Assembly: GCF_001936575.1 (NCBI RefSeq)
Contig: NZ_MSMP01000004.1
Span: forward strand, 162,921-226,920
Direction: 5' to 3'
Origin: Tenacibaculum agarivorans
GTDB lineage: Bacteria; Bacteroidota; Bacteroidia; Flavobacteriales; Flavobacteriaceae
Length of the DNA stretch: 64,000 bases
The notes under the pieces: model-generated
What the model was told of the DNA's origin: nothing
What the model saw: the letters and a program-made list of their open reading frames with translations, nothing else
The model's database searches: none
Part shown: in pieces, positions 37,373 to 44,541 of the stretch
How positions within the stretch are numbered: the stretch's first letter is position 1
Layout: every line of letters begins with the position of its first letter
Program-made: the position numbers and the translations under genes

Positions 37373-38635
37373 ATGGCTTCAATTAAATTCATCTTTAGGA
37401 GTAAGAAAAACTTCGCTCCTTTAACATTAAGATTTTCTCATAAAGAGAATAATTTTAAGATTGATATATTTATCAATACAGGGTTTAATTCTAATAGAGA
37501 ATATTGGTTTGATTCTAAAAACAAACAATTAAAATATCCTAAAGCTTTAAGCAAGGAATCCTCAGAAGTAAAAACAAAGCTAATTCAACTAGAAGAATTT
37601 ATTTTTAACAGATTCAATCAAGATTTTAAATTGAAAAACATTAATAAACCTTGGTTACAAGAATGTATAGATATATTCTTTGGAAGAAATAAGACTAAAG
37701 AAGAAAAACTTCCGACTACATTAGTAGGTTATATCGCTCATTATATTAGTAAAGCGCATACGATTAAGAACTCTAAAGGTACTTTTGGCTTATCTAAATC
37801 AAGAATTGACGATTTTAAAATACTAAAGAAGTTTATAACTGAATTTCAGGAAAATAATATTATCAAAATCATAGATGTAAACCTTGATTTTAGCAATAAG
37901 TTTACTAATTGGATGACTAAAATTAAGAAATATGCTTCGGGTTATGCTGGTAGAATGTTAAGCGCAATTAAAACAGTTTGTAACGATGCTTTATTTCATG
38001 GTTTAAAGGTTAATTCTCAACTTTCTAAGGTTACAGGATATAAAACTAAAAACGAATTTATAGTCGTTTTAAGCTTAGAAGAATTGGAGAGAATAAAACA
38101 TATTGAACTCCCTTTAAAAAGCCTTGAAAATGCCCGTAAATGGCTCCTATTAGGCTGTTATACAGGTCAAAGATCAGGAGATTTACTTAATATAAATCTT
38201 AGCAATTTTCATACTAGAAATGACTTAGAAGTTATTGAGTTAAAGCAACAAAAAACAAGTAGTTTAGTTACAATTCCTGTTCTTGATGAAGTAAAAGAAA
38301 TAGTTAACGACGGATTTCCATATAAAATAAGTCAACAAAAGTTTAACAAGTATATAAAAGACATTTGCAGACTTGCCGAAATAAACGAGTTAACAGAAGG
38401 ATTTCTATATAATAAGAATACTAAACGACGTGAGTTTGGAAAGTATGAGAAATGGAAACTTGTATCTACTCATATTTGTAGGCGTAGTTTCTGTACGAAC
38501 AACTTCGGAAGGCTTCCAAATTACTTAATTATGAGCGTTACAGGACATTCTAGCGAAAAAACCTTTCTAGGCTATATTGGCAAAACTTCCTATGATTATG
38601 CTAAACAATTTAAAGAACAATATGAGAAAAAGTAA
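37373..38635 (+). CDS. Tyrosine recombinase (integrase) of element 2
   Basis: About 420 residues from the ATG at 37373; a GTG three codons upstream lies inside the arm repeat and is less likely. An N-terminal arm-binding domain (IKFIFRSKKNFAPLTLRF), a SAM-like middle and a catalytic domain are present, with Arg in TGQRSGDLL near 265, HICRRSF near 367, VTGHSSEKTF near 390 and the tyrosine in LGYIGK near 401. It is clearly distant from the element 1 integrase, in keeping with the different arm repeats. Confidence 0.92.
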   Translation: MASIKFIFRSKKNFAPLTLRFSHKENNFKIDIFINTGFNSNREYWFDSKNKQLKYPKALSKESSEVKTKLIQLEEFIFNRFNQDFKLKNINKPWLQECIDIFFGRNKTKEEKLPTTLVGYIAHYISKAHTIKNSKGTFGLSKSRIDDFKILKKFITEFQENNIIKIIDVNLDFSNKFTNWMTKIKKYASGYAGRMLSAIKTVCNDALFHGLKVNSQLSKVTGYKTKNEFIVVLSLEELERIKHIELPLKSLENARKWLLLGCYTGQRSGDLLNINLSNFHTRNDLEVIELKQQKTSSLVTIPVLDEVKEIVNDGFPYKISQQKFNKYIKDICRLAEINELTEGFLYNKNTKRREFGKYEKWKLVSTHICRRSFCTNNFGRLPNYLIMSVTGHSSEKTFLGYIGKTSYDYAKQFKEQYEKK

Positions 38636-38665
38636 TTACAAAGACAGAATAAGGAATAAAATAAT

Positions 38666-38697
38666 TTTGTATTGGTACAAAATTTGTTCTATATTTG
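38666..38697 (+). promoter_or_regulatory. Full Bacteroidota promoter with probable leaderless start
   Basis: TTTG at 38666-38669, then 20 bp, then TATATTTG at 38690-38697. The ATG at 38703 starts 6 bp after the -7 box, so the transcript would start at or within a few bases of the codon. Confidence 0.6.
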
Positions 38698-38702
38698 ATA
38701 AT

Positions 38703-38912
38703 ATGAGAAAAAAGTCATTTTTTAAAAATGTTATTTTAGGTAACACTAGAACTAAACAGTTATCTGGAGCTTCTGTAAGAATTGCTACAAATAAATATCT
38801 TTCTGAAAGACTTTACGAAGCTATGGATAAAAATAAATCTAATTTTGAAATAAAAGATGAAAAGGGTAAGACTTATAAAGTACGTCAATTAATACCAGCA
38901 AATAGAAAATGA
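38703..38912 (+). CDS. Small unknown basic protein, first of a coupled pair
   Basis: 69 residues from the ATG at 38703; earlier ATGs in the same frame (38577, 38622) overlap the integrase end and lie upstream of a consensus promoter. The protein is basic (RKKSFFKN, VRIATNKYLSERLYEAMDK) without known motifs. Its stop overlaps the next ATG by 4 bp (ATGA), so the pair is translationally coupled. Confidence 0.6.
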   Translation: MRKKSFFKNVILGNTRTKQLSGASVRIATNKYLSERLYEAMDKNKSNFEIKDEKGKTYKVRQLIPANRK

Positions 38913-39724
38913 ATATAGCTGCTGTTAGTTTAGCTATTTTTATTATTGTTTTACCTGCAATTTTAGCTCGTAGAATTTATTTCACTAAAGAGTTATCTAA
39001 ATCCTTCACAGATAAAAATACTTTACAAGAAATTTTTAGCTCCCTGTTTTTAGCAGGCTTTATACACTCTTTTTGGATTACCATTGTTGAAAATAGAGGA
39101 TATAAAATTGATTTTGACATAATTTTAAAACTATTATTTAATGCAAGAGCAATAGATAGTTACGACAGTATAAGTGAAAACATTTATTCCATAATTAAGT
39201 ATTTTTCTTCTATCACGGTTATTTCTGTTATTTTTTCTTATTTATTAAGAAATATCATTAGGTATTTTAAAATTGATAGAAAAACTAATTTATTTCGTTA
39301 CGACAATAATTGGTACTATTTATTTTCAGGAGAAGTTTTAGATATAACCGAATATAATAGTGATGATACAATCTCTTCTAACGATATAAATCAAAGACTT
39401 GTCGATGTATTAACTAAATCTAATAGTGAAGAGATTATTTATAGAGGAACTTTAGTTGATTATCAACTAGATAAAAACAACTCTGTAGAGTATATAGTAT
39501 TAAGTTACCCTAGAAAAAAAGTTAATGGAGTGAATAAAACAATAACAAGTAATTACTTTGTTATACCTTATGATGAAATTTTAAACATCAATTTGAAGTA
39601 TATTTCAACTGAATCAGAATCTTCAGAAAACACAGAAAATGATAACCCACAGACAATTGAGGATACTGAGAATTTGACAGAAAATGATAACTCCCAAACA
39701 ATTGAGGATACAGAGACTTTGTAG
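38909..39724 (+). CDS. Membrane protein of unknown function (possibly DUF6338-like)
   Basis: 271 residues: membrane helix at 3-20, hydrophobic segments near 45-60 and 92-115, then a cytoplasmic beta-rich domain (residues 130-235) and an acidic tail. The general plan recalls DUF6338 membrane proteins, a tentative match. The tail contains two 15-residue repeats (TENDNPQTIEDTENL and TENDNSQTIEDTETL) encoded by 45-bp direct repeats at 39632 and 39677. It is coupled to the small gene before it. Membrane proteins paired with small soluble proteins in mobile elements can be defence effectors, but nothing here proves it. Confidence 0.65.
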   Translation: MNIAAVSLAIFIIVLPAILARRIYFTKELSKSFTDKNTLQEIFSSLFLAGFIHSFWITIVENRGYKIDFDIILKLLFNARAIDSYDSISENIYSIIKYFSSITVISVIFSYLLRNIIRYFKIDRKTNLFRYDNNWYYLFSGEVLDITEYNSDDTISSNDINQRLVDVLTKSNSEEIIYRGTLVDYQLDKNNSVEYIVLSYPRKKVNGVNKTITSNYFVIPYDEILNINLKYISTESESSENTENDNPQTIEDTENLTENDNSQTIEDTETL

Positions 39725-39731
39725 GAAAGAC

Positions 39732-39815
39732 TCAATATTTGGTGGATGGGAAATAAAGAATGAAGATTTACTATATCGTATAAATAAATACGAAGAATTG
39801 GGCATAAAGCCTTAA
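39732..39815 (+). pseudogene. Possible frameshifted C-terminal remnant
   Basis: In the +1 frame relative to the membrane protein, 27 codons after its stop read SIFGGWEIKNEDLLYRINKY and then EELGIKP before a stop. This looks like genuine protein sequence rather than chance, so the membrane protein may once have ended here and lost this tail by a frameshift. Confidence 0.35.
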
Positions 39816-39830
39816 TATTAAGAAAATATT

Positions 39831-39906
39831 CTTGTACAAATCTCGGTAAAAGTTCTACTTATAATAGAATAAGAACACCTTACCGAGATTTGTACAAGAT
39901 TTTTTA
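39831..39906. terminator. Exceptionally long hairpin: 19-bp perfect stem
   Basis: CTTGTACAAATCTCGGTAA (39831-39849) and its exact inverted copy TTACCGAGATTTGTACAAG (39880-39898) enclose 30 bases with an inner GTTCT/AGAAC pair. A T tract (39901-39906) follows on the plus strand. It lies between converging genes and probably ends transcription, but the perfect 19-bp stem is longer than needed. Confidence 0.65.
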
Positions 39907-39948
39907 AGTTATTTAGAGTTACTTCTTAAGGATTTCTTTCCTTAGGTC

Positions 39949-40611
39949 TTAGAAATCCTTAATAGATTTGTACTTCTTAATTCCCGATTCCTTAATTAGA
40001 TTTGAAGAAATTCTTATCCATTGATTTGAAACTTTTTTATCATTATCATTTTGCTCAAACATAGCCTGACTAAAGTCTGGTGTAGTAACAAATTTTATAA
40101 TTTCTTTTAAGGTTTCTTCGTTATCTAACTCTGAAACAAAAATCTTTCTTTGCTTAGTATATTTAGAAGGGATTTTATCCGAGCCAGCGGGATTTAAAAT
40201 ATAATAATCGTATATCTGTGCTAGAAATTTTACTCTACGTTTTTCTTCTCCATTAAGTTTTAAAACTAAAGTCAATTCTTGTATTGATAATTGAAGATAT
40301 AAAGAGTTTCTATACTTACCTTTATTAGATATTTCTTTAGACTTTCCTAGGCTCTTTTTTCTGCCCCATATTGAATTAACTTCATAGTTTAAAGGAAAAC
40401 CTTCATCATCGGTTAAAGACCTCTTAGAATTGCTTAAATAAGCTTCTACGAGCTTAATATCTTCTTCTCTAGAAGGTTTATTTACCTCTGTTTTTTTGAC
40501 CTCAGAAATTTCTTTTTTTGGTGATAATTCTAAGGATTTCTCTTCTTTTTGTGTGCTAGTTTTACAAGAAACTAAGAACAATATTACAAGTAATGTAAAA
40601 TAATTTTTCAT
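39949..40611 (-). CDS. Lipoprotein of unknown function in element 2
   Basis: 220 residues with a lipoprotein signal (LFLVSC, cysteine near residue 16), a charged linker rich in Lys and Glu, and an alpha/beta C-terminal domain (LYLQLSIQELTLVLKLNGEE ... FVSELDNEETLKEIIKFVTT). No known family recognised. A consensus -7 box TATCTTTG lies on the minus strand at 40638-40645, 27 bp before the start. Confidence 0.65.
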   Translation of the reverse strand: MKNYFTLLVILFLVSCKTSTQKEEKSLELSPKKEISEVKKTEVNKPSREEDIKLVEAYLSNSKRSLTDDEGFPLNYEVNSIWGRKKSLGKSKEISNKGKYRNSLYLQLSIQELTLVLKLNGEEKRRVKFLAQIYDYYILNPAGSDKIPSKYTKQRKIFVSELDNEETLKEIIKFVTTPDFSQAMFEQNDNDKKVSNQWIRISSNLIKESGIKKYKSIKDF

Positions 40612-40637
40612 AAAGTTTTATTTAGATTAATTTCTTT

Positions 40638-40645
40638 CAAAGATA
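40638..40645 (-). promoter_or_regulatory. Consensus -7 box TATCTTTG for the element 2 lipoprotein
   Basis: An exact TAnnTTTG match on the minus strand, 26 bp before the ATG at 40611. Confidence 0.55.
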
Positions 40646-40711
40646 GAAGAATTATTCTTTTTGCGTCCTTTCGTCCGCATTATTTTTTACAACTATGTAT
40701 TCATTTGTTAC

Positions 40712-40927
40712 ATGGATATAGACAAAGAAGTTTGTAATTATATAGCTAAAGAATGGGTGAATAAAAGTAAGTCTAATAGAAACTTTGCTTTAGATCATAA
40801 TATTGATGAGAAAACCGTTAGAAAAATACTTCAAGTCAACGGTTATAGAATGCCTCTAAGGACTTTATACAAGATTTGTGAAGCAAGAAACATAAAACTA
40901 GAGGAATTTTTCAAACTAATTGACTGA
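40712..40927 (+). CDS. Small XRE-like HTH protein
   Basis: 71 residues from the ATG at 40712 (MDIDKEVCNY); the frame opens at 40661 but the extra part is hydrophobic and unlikely. The HTH is NRNFALDHNIDEKTVRKIL with a following LRTLYKICEARNIKLEEFF, typical of Cro/CI-type proteins. It is divergent from the lipoprotein gene and probably regulates genes of element 2. Confidence 0.7.
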   Translation: MDIDKEVCNYIAKEWVNKSKSNRNFALDHNIDEKTVRKILQVNGYRMPLRTLYKICEARNIKLEEFFKLID

Positions 40928-41091
40928 TAACAAACTGATAGAAAAATAAATTATAAAGTGCTTTAACTTTTGAATAATTATTGTCTAAAATCATAATTCA
41001 CATTAGTTATATTTACACTTACAGTAATTATAACTCAGTTTAATAAAAATAGCTATATAGAATAACACAAATTTAAACACTATTCCTTTTT

Positions 41092-42096
41092 ATGGTTTTA
41101 AAAAAATATATTGAAGAAGCACTTGTAATAGATAGTTTTCACGAAAAACACTCTGAAATTTTATCATATTTAAAAAACTTTTTAGAATCAGAGCAAATAT
41201 TCATTGACCATCTAGACAAGTTAAATAGTCTTGATTCAAATATCGATACACTTACTAAAGAGATACTTAGCAACATGGTTAAATATATGTCTAGCTACAA
41301 ACCATTTTCTTTTTTTGAAAAAATAAACGCAATTTACTCAGATATAAAGGAAATAGAAAGTATAAATTCAGAGAAGAAAGATTTCTTCTATCATATTACA
41401 GAAAAGCTTTGTGATTCTTTTAGCAATTGTAGAATTTACCCTGAAAGTCCATTTCTATACTTAATACTTCTATTTGAAATTCAAAAATTCTTATCTGAAC
41501 TTAAAAGTATAATGTATGCAGCTGAACAAACAATAAATAATTTAAGTCTTAATCAACATAAAGTTGATACCAATAATTCAATTATTGACATATATATTAT
41601 TAGTGAAAAAGAATCTTTAGACTCTTTTTCATCTTTTTTAAATCTTATCAACAATTTGTATAGTGGTTTATTACAAGCTTTTGAAATTCATTACGATGAT
41701 TACCCTTTAAACATAATAAATATACAGTCAGGAAGTGTTTGGACTAAACTTTTTGGGAATACTAACATCATTGAATTAATAAAGGATTTAATATTCGGAT
41801 TAGGACATTATATTAGAGATCTTCAAACTGGAAAAATTAGTAAAGAAGAGTTTGATAATCGTATTGATAAAGCTCAAGCCTTACTAGACCTAAGAACGAA
41901 AGCAATTCAACTTGGTGTAGATGAAAAAAATATATTATTAATTGATAAGGTTTTTAATCAAACAATAAATAATATATCTAAATCTTTACCAAAATCTACT
42001 ACCGAAATACTTATTGATGAAAAACCGTTGTTTTCATTATCTGATAAAGAATTAAAAATGATTGAGGAAAAGAAAAAATTAATGAATAATAATTAG
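41092..42096 (+). CDS. 334-aa protein of unknown function, element 2 cargo
   Basis: A soluble, mostly helical protein with no membrane segment. The only striking motif is IINIQSGSVWTKLFGNTN near residue 208, followed by a helical region (LIKDLIFGLGHYIRDLQTGK) and a basic/acidic C-terminus. A comparable Ser-Gly-Ser plus hydrophobic turn followed by a helix occurs in some uncharacterised genomic-island proteins; I make no functional claim. It stands alone after a 164-bp AT-rich leader and may be an accessory or defence gene. Confidence 0.6.
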   Translation: MVLKKYIEEALVIDSFHEKHSEILSYLKNFLESEQIFIDHLDKLNSLDSNIDTLTKEILSNMVKYMSSYKPFSFFEKINAIYSDIKEIESINSEKKDFFYHITEKLCDSFSNCRIYPESPFLYLILLFEIQKFLSELKSIMYAAEQTINNLSLNQHKVDTNNSIIDIYIISEKESLDSFSSFLNLINNLYSGLLQAFEIHYDDYPLNIINIQSGSVWTKLFGNTNIIELIKDLIFGLGHYIRDLQTGKISKEEFDNRIDKAQALLDLRTKAIQLGVDEKNILLIDKVFNQTINNISKSLPKSTTEILIDEKPLFSLSDKELKMIEEKKKLMNNN

Positions 42097-42198
42097 ATAG
42101 TATATCTAAATTTTCAAGATCTTTTTTCTAAAATGAAAACCTTATAATAAATTAATTATTAATCAACATTAAAGCAATTTTGAAGAAATAAAGAATTA

Positions 42199-42218
42199 TT
42201 GTGCAGATTTTGTGCAAA
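42199..42218 (+). repeat. Right integrase arm-type repeats of element 2
   Basis: TTGTGCAGA (42199) and TTGTGCAAA (42210) have an 11-bp period and match the pair in front of the element 2 integrase. They mark the right end of the element. Confidence 0.6.
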
Positions 42219-42231
42219 CTCTATAAACTAA

Positions 42232-42268
42232 AAAATGCAATCAGTTAATTTTAAACTAATTGCATTTT
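42232..42268 (-). terminator. Terminator of the second tRNA-Leu
   Basis: On the minus strand a 15-bp stem AAAATGCAATTAGTT / AACTGATTGCATTTT (one wobble pair) ends in a T run, 7 bp after the tRNA 3' end. It lies within the right end of element 2. Confidence 0.8.
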
Positions 42269-42275
42269 AAATTTG

Positions 42276-42357
42276 TACGGATGAAGGGAGTCGAACCCCC
42301 ACGCCTTGCGGCACTAGATCCTAAGTCTAGCGTGTCTACCAATTCCACCACACCCGC
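42276..42357 (-). tRNA. tRNA-Leu (anticodon TAG), copy 2
   Basis: 82 nt, identical to copy 1 except for one base in the 3' acceptor strand (CATCCGT instead of CACCCGT), which turns the G5-C68 pair into G5-U68. Anticodon TAG. Flanks differ from copy 1 within a few bases of the gene. It marks the right border of element 2. Confidence 0.95.
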
Positions 42358-42459
42358 GTGTTTTTGAATTGTGGGTGCAAATATACACAAACTATTCAAA
42401 TAACATAATATAATTTTTATTTCTATTACTTTTCATTAAAAATATAAATGATAAAAATG

Positions 42460-42960
42460 CTAATCTACTCGTTCAAAAACAATTCCAATATAATCACCAA
42501 CATCTCCATGTATAAAGATCATCTTATTCTCACTTAAATGTATACATTTAATAATCATAATTCTTGAAATCGACACACCTGTTTCTTCTTTTTCATATGA
42601 TCTCGCAAAACTCAATAATAATGTATTATCAGAAGTGTGCGTATACCTACCTCCTGCAAATTCATTTTTAACATCACTTACATTACCACATGTAATATTC
42701 CCTAAAGAAACTTCTACATCTTCCGTATCTTTAGAAAACACATATACATCATCTTGTACACAATCATTAAAAGTCTCGTCTAACTCTTGTAAATTATAAT
42801 TAGAATAATAAGCAGTTATTTTCCATTTTTTTTCTCCTGTTCCATACATTTTACTCAAATCGTTCGTACGAACAGTTAGGTCTAATGTATCACCTGTATC
42901 GTCTGAACAAGAAATAATTCCAAAAATAATAAGACTTAATAGTAGTAATTGTTTTTTCAT
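42460..42960 (-). CDS. Small lipoprotein, lipocalin-like
   Basis: 166 residues with a lipoprotein signal peptide (LIIFGIISC, cysteine at residue 18). The rest is beta-rich (KKWKITAYYSNYN ... DVYVFSKDTEDVEV ... NTLLLSFARSYE), which resembles the lipocalin-like lipoproteins frequent in flavobacteria. A -7 box TATATTTG lies on the minus strand at 43010-43017. It probably sits in the periplasm or outer membrane; ligand unknown. Confidence 0.7.
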   Translation of the reverse strand: MKKQLLLLSLIIFGIISCSDDTGDTLDLTVRTNDLSKMYGTGEKKWKITAYYSNYNLQELDETFNDCVQDDVYVFSKDTEDVEVSLGNITCGNVSDVKNEFAGGRYTHTSDNTLLLSFARSYEKEETGVSISRIMIIKCIHLSENKMIFIHGDVGDYIGIVFERVD

Positions 42961-43009
42961 GTTTTAAATATACTGTTTGGGTTGATTTTTTATAAAACAA
43001 ATCTTGTAC

Positions 43010-43017
43010 CAAATATA
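43010..43017 (-). promoter_or_regulatory. -7 box TATATTTG for the lipoprotein at 42460
   Basis: An exact TAnnTTTG match on the minus strand, 49 bp before the start codon. Confidence 0.5.
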
Positions 43018-43075
43018 TACGTAAAACATATCTCTAAAAAATAAATTAACTTAGCATAGAAATAAACTTTTTACA

Positions 43076-44461
43076 ATGCAAACCATACAAGAATATATAA
43101 AAACTCACAAAGACCGTTTTATTAATGAACTCATAGATCTTTTAAAAATTCCTTCAATTAGTGCGGACACTGCTTTTTCTCAGGATGTACTAAATACAGC
43201 AGATGCTATCATGGATGCACTTAAAAAAGCAGGATGTGATCATGTTGAATTATGCGAAACTCCAGGATATCCGATCGTTTATGGTGAAAAAATCATTGAC
43301 AAGAATCTTCCCACTGTATTAGTATATGGACATTATGATGTTCAACCTGCAGATCCAATTGATTTATGGGATTCTCCTCCTTTTGAACCTGTGATTAAAA
43401 CAACAACATTACATAAAGATGGAGCTATTTTTGCTAGAGGAGCTTGTGATGATAAAGGCCAGATGTACATGCATGTAAAAGCGTTAGAATATATGACTTC
43501 ACAAGGAGAATTACCATGTAATGTAAAATTCATGATTGAAGGAGAAGAAGAAGTTGGTTCTGAAAGTTTAGCATGGTTTGTACCTAGAAATACAGAAAAG
43601 TTAGCGAATGATGTAATCTTAATCTCAGATACAGGTATGATTGCGAATGATATCCCTTCTATCACTACAGGTTTAAGAGGGTTGAGTTATGTTGAAGTGG
43701 AAGTTACAGGACCTAATAGAGATTTACATTCTGGATTATATGGTGGTGCTGTTGCAAATCCTATTAATATCTTATCTAAAATGATTGCATCATTACACGA
43801 TGAGAATAATCATATTACTATTCCTGGTTTTTATGATAATGTTGAAAACCTAACGGATGCTGAAAGAGCTGAAATGGCTAAAGCCCCATTTTCTTTAGAT
43901 GAGTATAAAAAAGCCCTAGATATTGATGCAGTTTACGGTGAAAAAGGATATGTAACTAACGAAAGAAATGCGATACGTCCAACTTTAGATGTTAATGGAA
44001 TTTGGGGAGGATATATTGGTGAAGGAGCGAAAACAGTAATTCCTTCAAAAGCTTACGCAAAAATATCTATGCGTTTAGTACCAAACCAAGATTGGGAAAA
44101 TATCACTGAACTATTTTCAAAACATTTTGTGAATATTGCTCCTGAAGGCGTAAAAGTTAAAGTAACACCTCATCATGGTGGACAAGGTTATGTTACTCCC
44201 ATTGATAGTATCGGATATCAAGCTGCCAGTAAAGCTTACGAAAAAACATTTGGAGTTACGCCAATTCCTCAGCGTAGTGGTGGAAGTATTCCTATTGTTG
44301 CTTTATTTGAGAAAGAATTAAAAAGTAAAACTATATTAATGGGATTCGGATTAAACTCTGATGCTATCCATTCTCCAAATGAGCATTTTGGAATTTGGAA
44401 TTATTTAAAAGGAATAGAAACTATACCTTATTTCTACAAATATTTTACTGAATTAAAATAG
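43076..44461 (+). CDS. M20 family dipeptidase
   Basis: 461 residues with the M20 metal-binding motifs in order: YGHYDVQP near residue 84, RGACDDKGQM near 122 with the bridging aspartate, the catalytic EGEEEVGS near 155 and SGGSIPIVALF near the end. A lid/dimerisation domain is present in the middle (LHSGLYGGAVANP). It is cytoplasmic (no signal) and should hydrolyse dipeptides or similar N-acylated amino acids with two zinc ions. It is a single-gene unit ended by a hairpin. Confidence 0.93.
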   Translation: MQTIQEYIKTHKDRFINELIDLLKIPSISADTAFSQDVLNTADAIMDALKKAGCDHVELCETPGYPIVYGEKIIDKNLPTVLVYGHYDVQPADPIDLWDSPPFEPVIKTTTLHKDGAIFARGACDDKGQMYMHVKALEYMTSQGELPCNVKFMIEGEEEVGSESLAWFVPRNTEKLANDVILISDTGMIANDIPSITTGLRGLSYVEVEVTGPNRDLHSGLYGGAVANPINILSKMIASLHDENNHITIPGFYDNVENLTDAERAEMAKAPFSLDEYKKALDIDAVYGEKGYVTNERNAIRPTLDVNGIWGGYIGEGAKTVIPSKAYAKISMRLVPNQDWENITELFSKHFVNIAPEGVKVKVTPHHGGQGYVTPIDSIGYQAASKAYEKTFGVTPIPQRSGGSIPIVALFEKELKSKTILMGFGLNSDAIHSPNEHFGIWNYLKGIETIPYFYKYFTELK

Positions 44462-44471
44462 TAATACAAAT

Positions 44472-44505
44472 AACTTCCAGCTTTTTAACTAAAAAGTTGG
44501 AGGTT
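44472..44505 (+). terminator. Terminator of the M20 dipeptidase gene
   Basis: A 15-bp stem with two G-T pairs (AACTTCCAGCTTTTT / AAAAAGTTGGAGGTT), loop AACT, followed by a T-rich stretch. The TTG inside its right arm is 19 bp before the -7 box of the next promoter. Confidence 0.8.
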
Positions 44506-44526
44506 GTTTTCTTTTTTTTACTTTTG
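44497..44526 (+). promoter_or_regulatory. Promoter of the DUF3857 operon, overlapping a terminator
   Basis: TTG at 44497-44499, 19 bp spacer, TACTTTTG at 44519-44526. The -33 part lies in the stem of the preceding terminator. The -7 box lies 16 bp before the ATG at 44542. Confidence 0.65.
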
Positions 44527-44541
44527 CAAAAAAGATTAGTT

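Larger units (their letters stand above)
37164..42287. mobile_element. Integrative element 2 in tRNA-Leu(TAG)
   Basis: A 5.1-kb block lies between two complete tRNA-Leu(TAG) genes. A tyrosine recombinase gene is next to the left tRNA and points inward. The repeat TGTGCAAA occurs as a pair with an 11-bp period both in front of this integrase (37352, 37363) and near the right end (42200 with one change, 42211). Cargo is a membrane protein pair, a lipoprotein, an HTH protein and a 334-aa unknown protein. No replication or transfer gene is visible. Confidence 0.7.

Noticed and set aside
39831..39898. Possible chromosome dimer-resolution (dif) or recombinase core site
   Set aside because: Perfect palindrome with a T tract and location between converging genes fits a terminator better.
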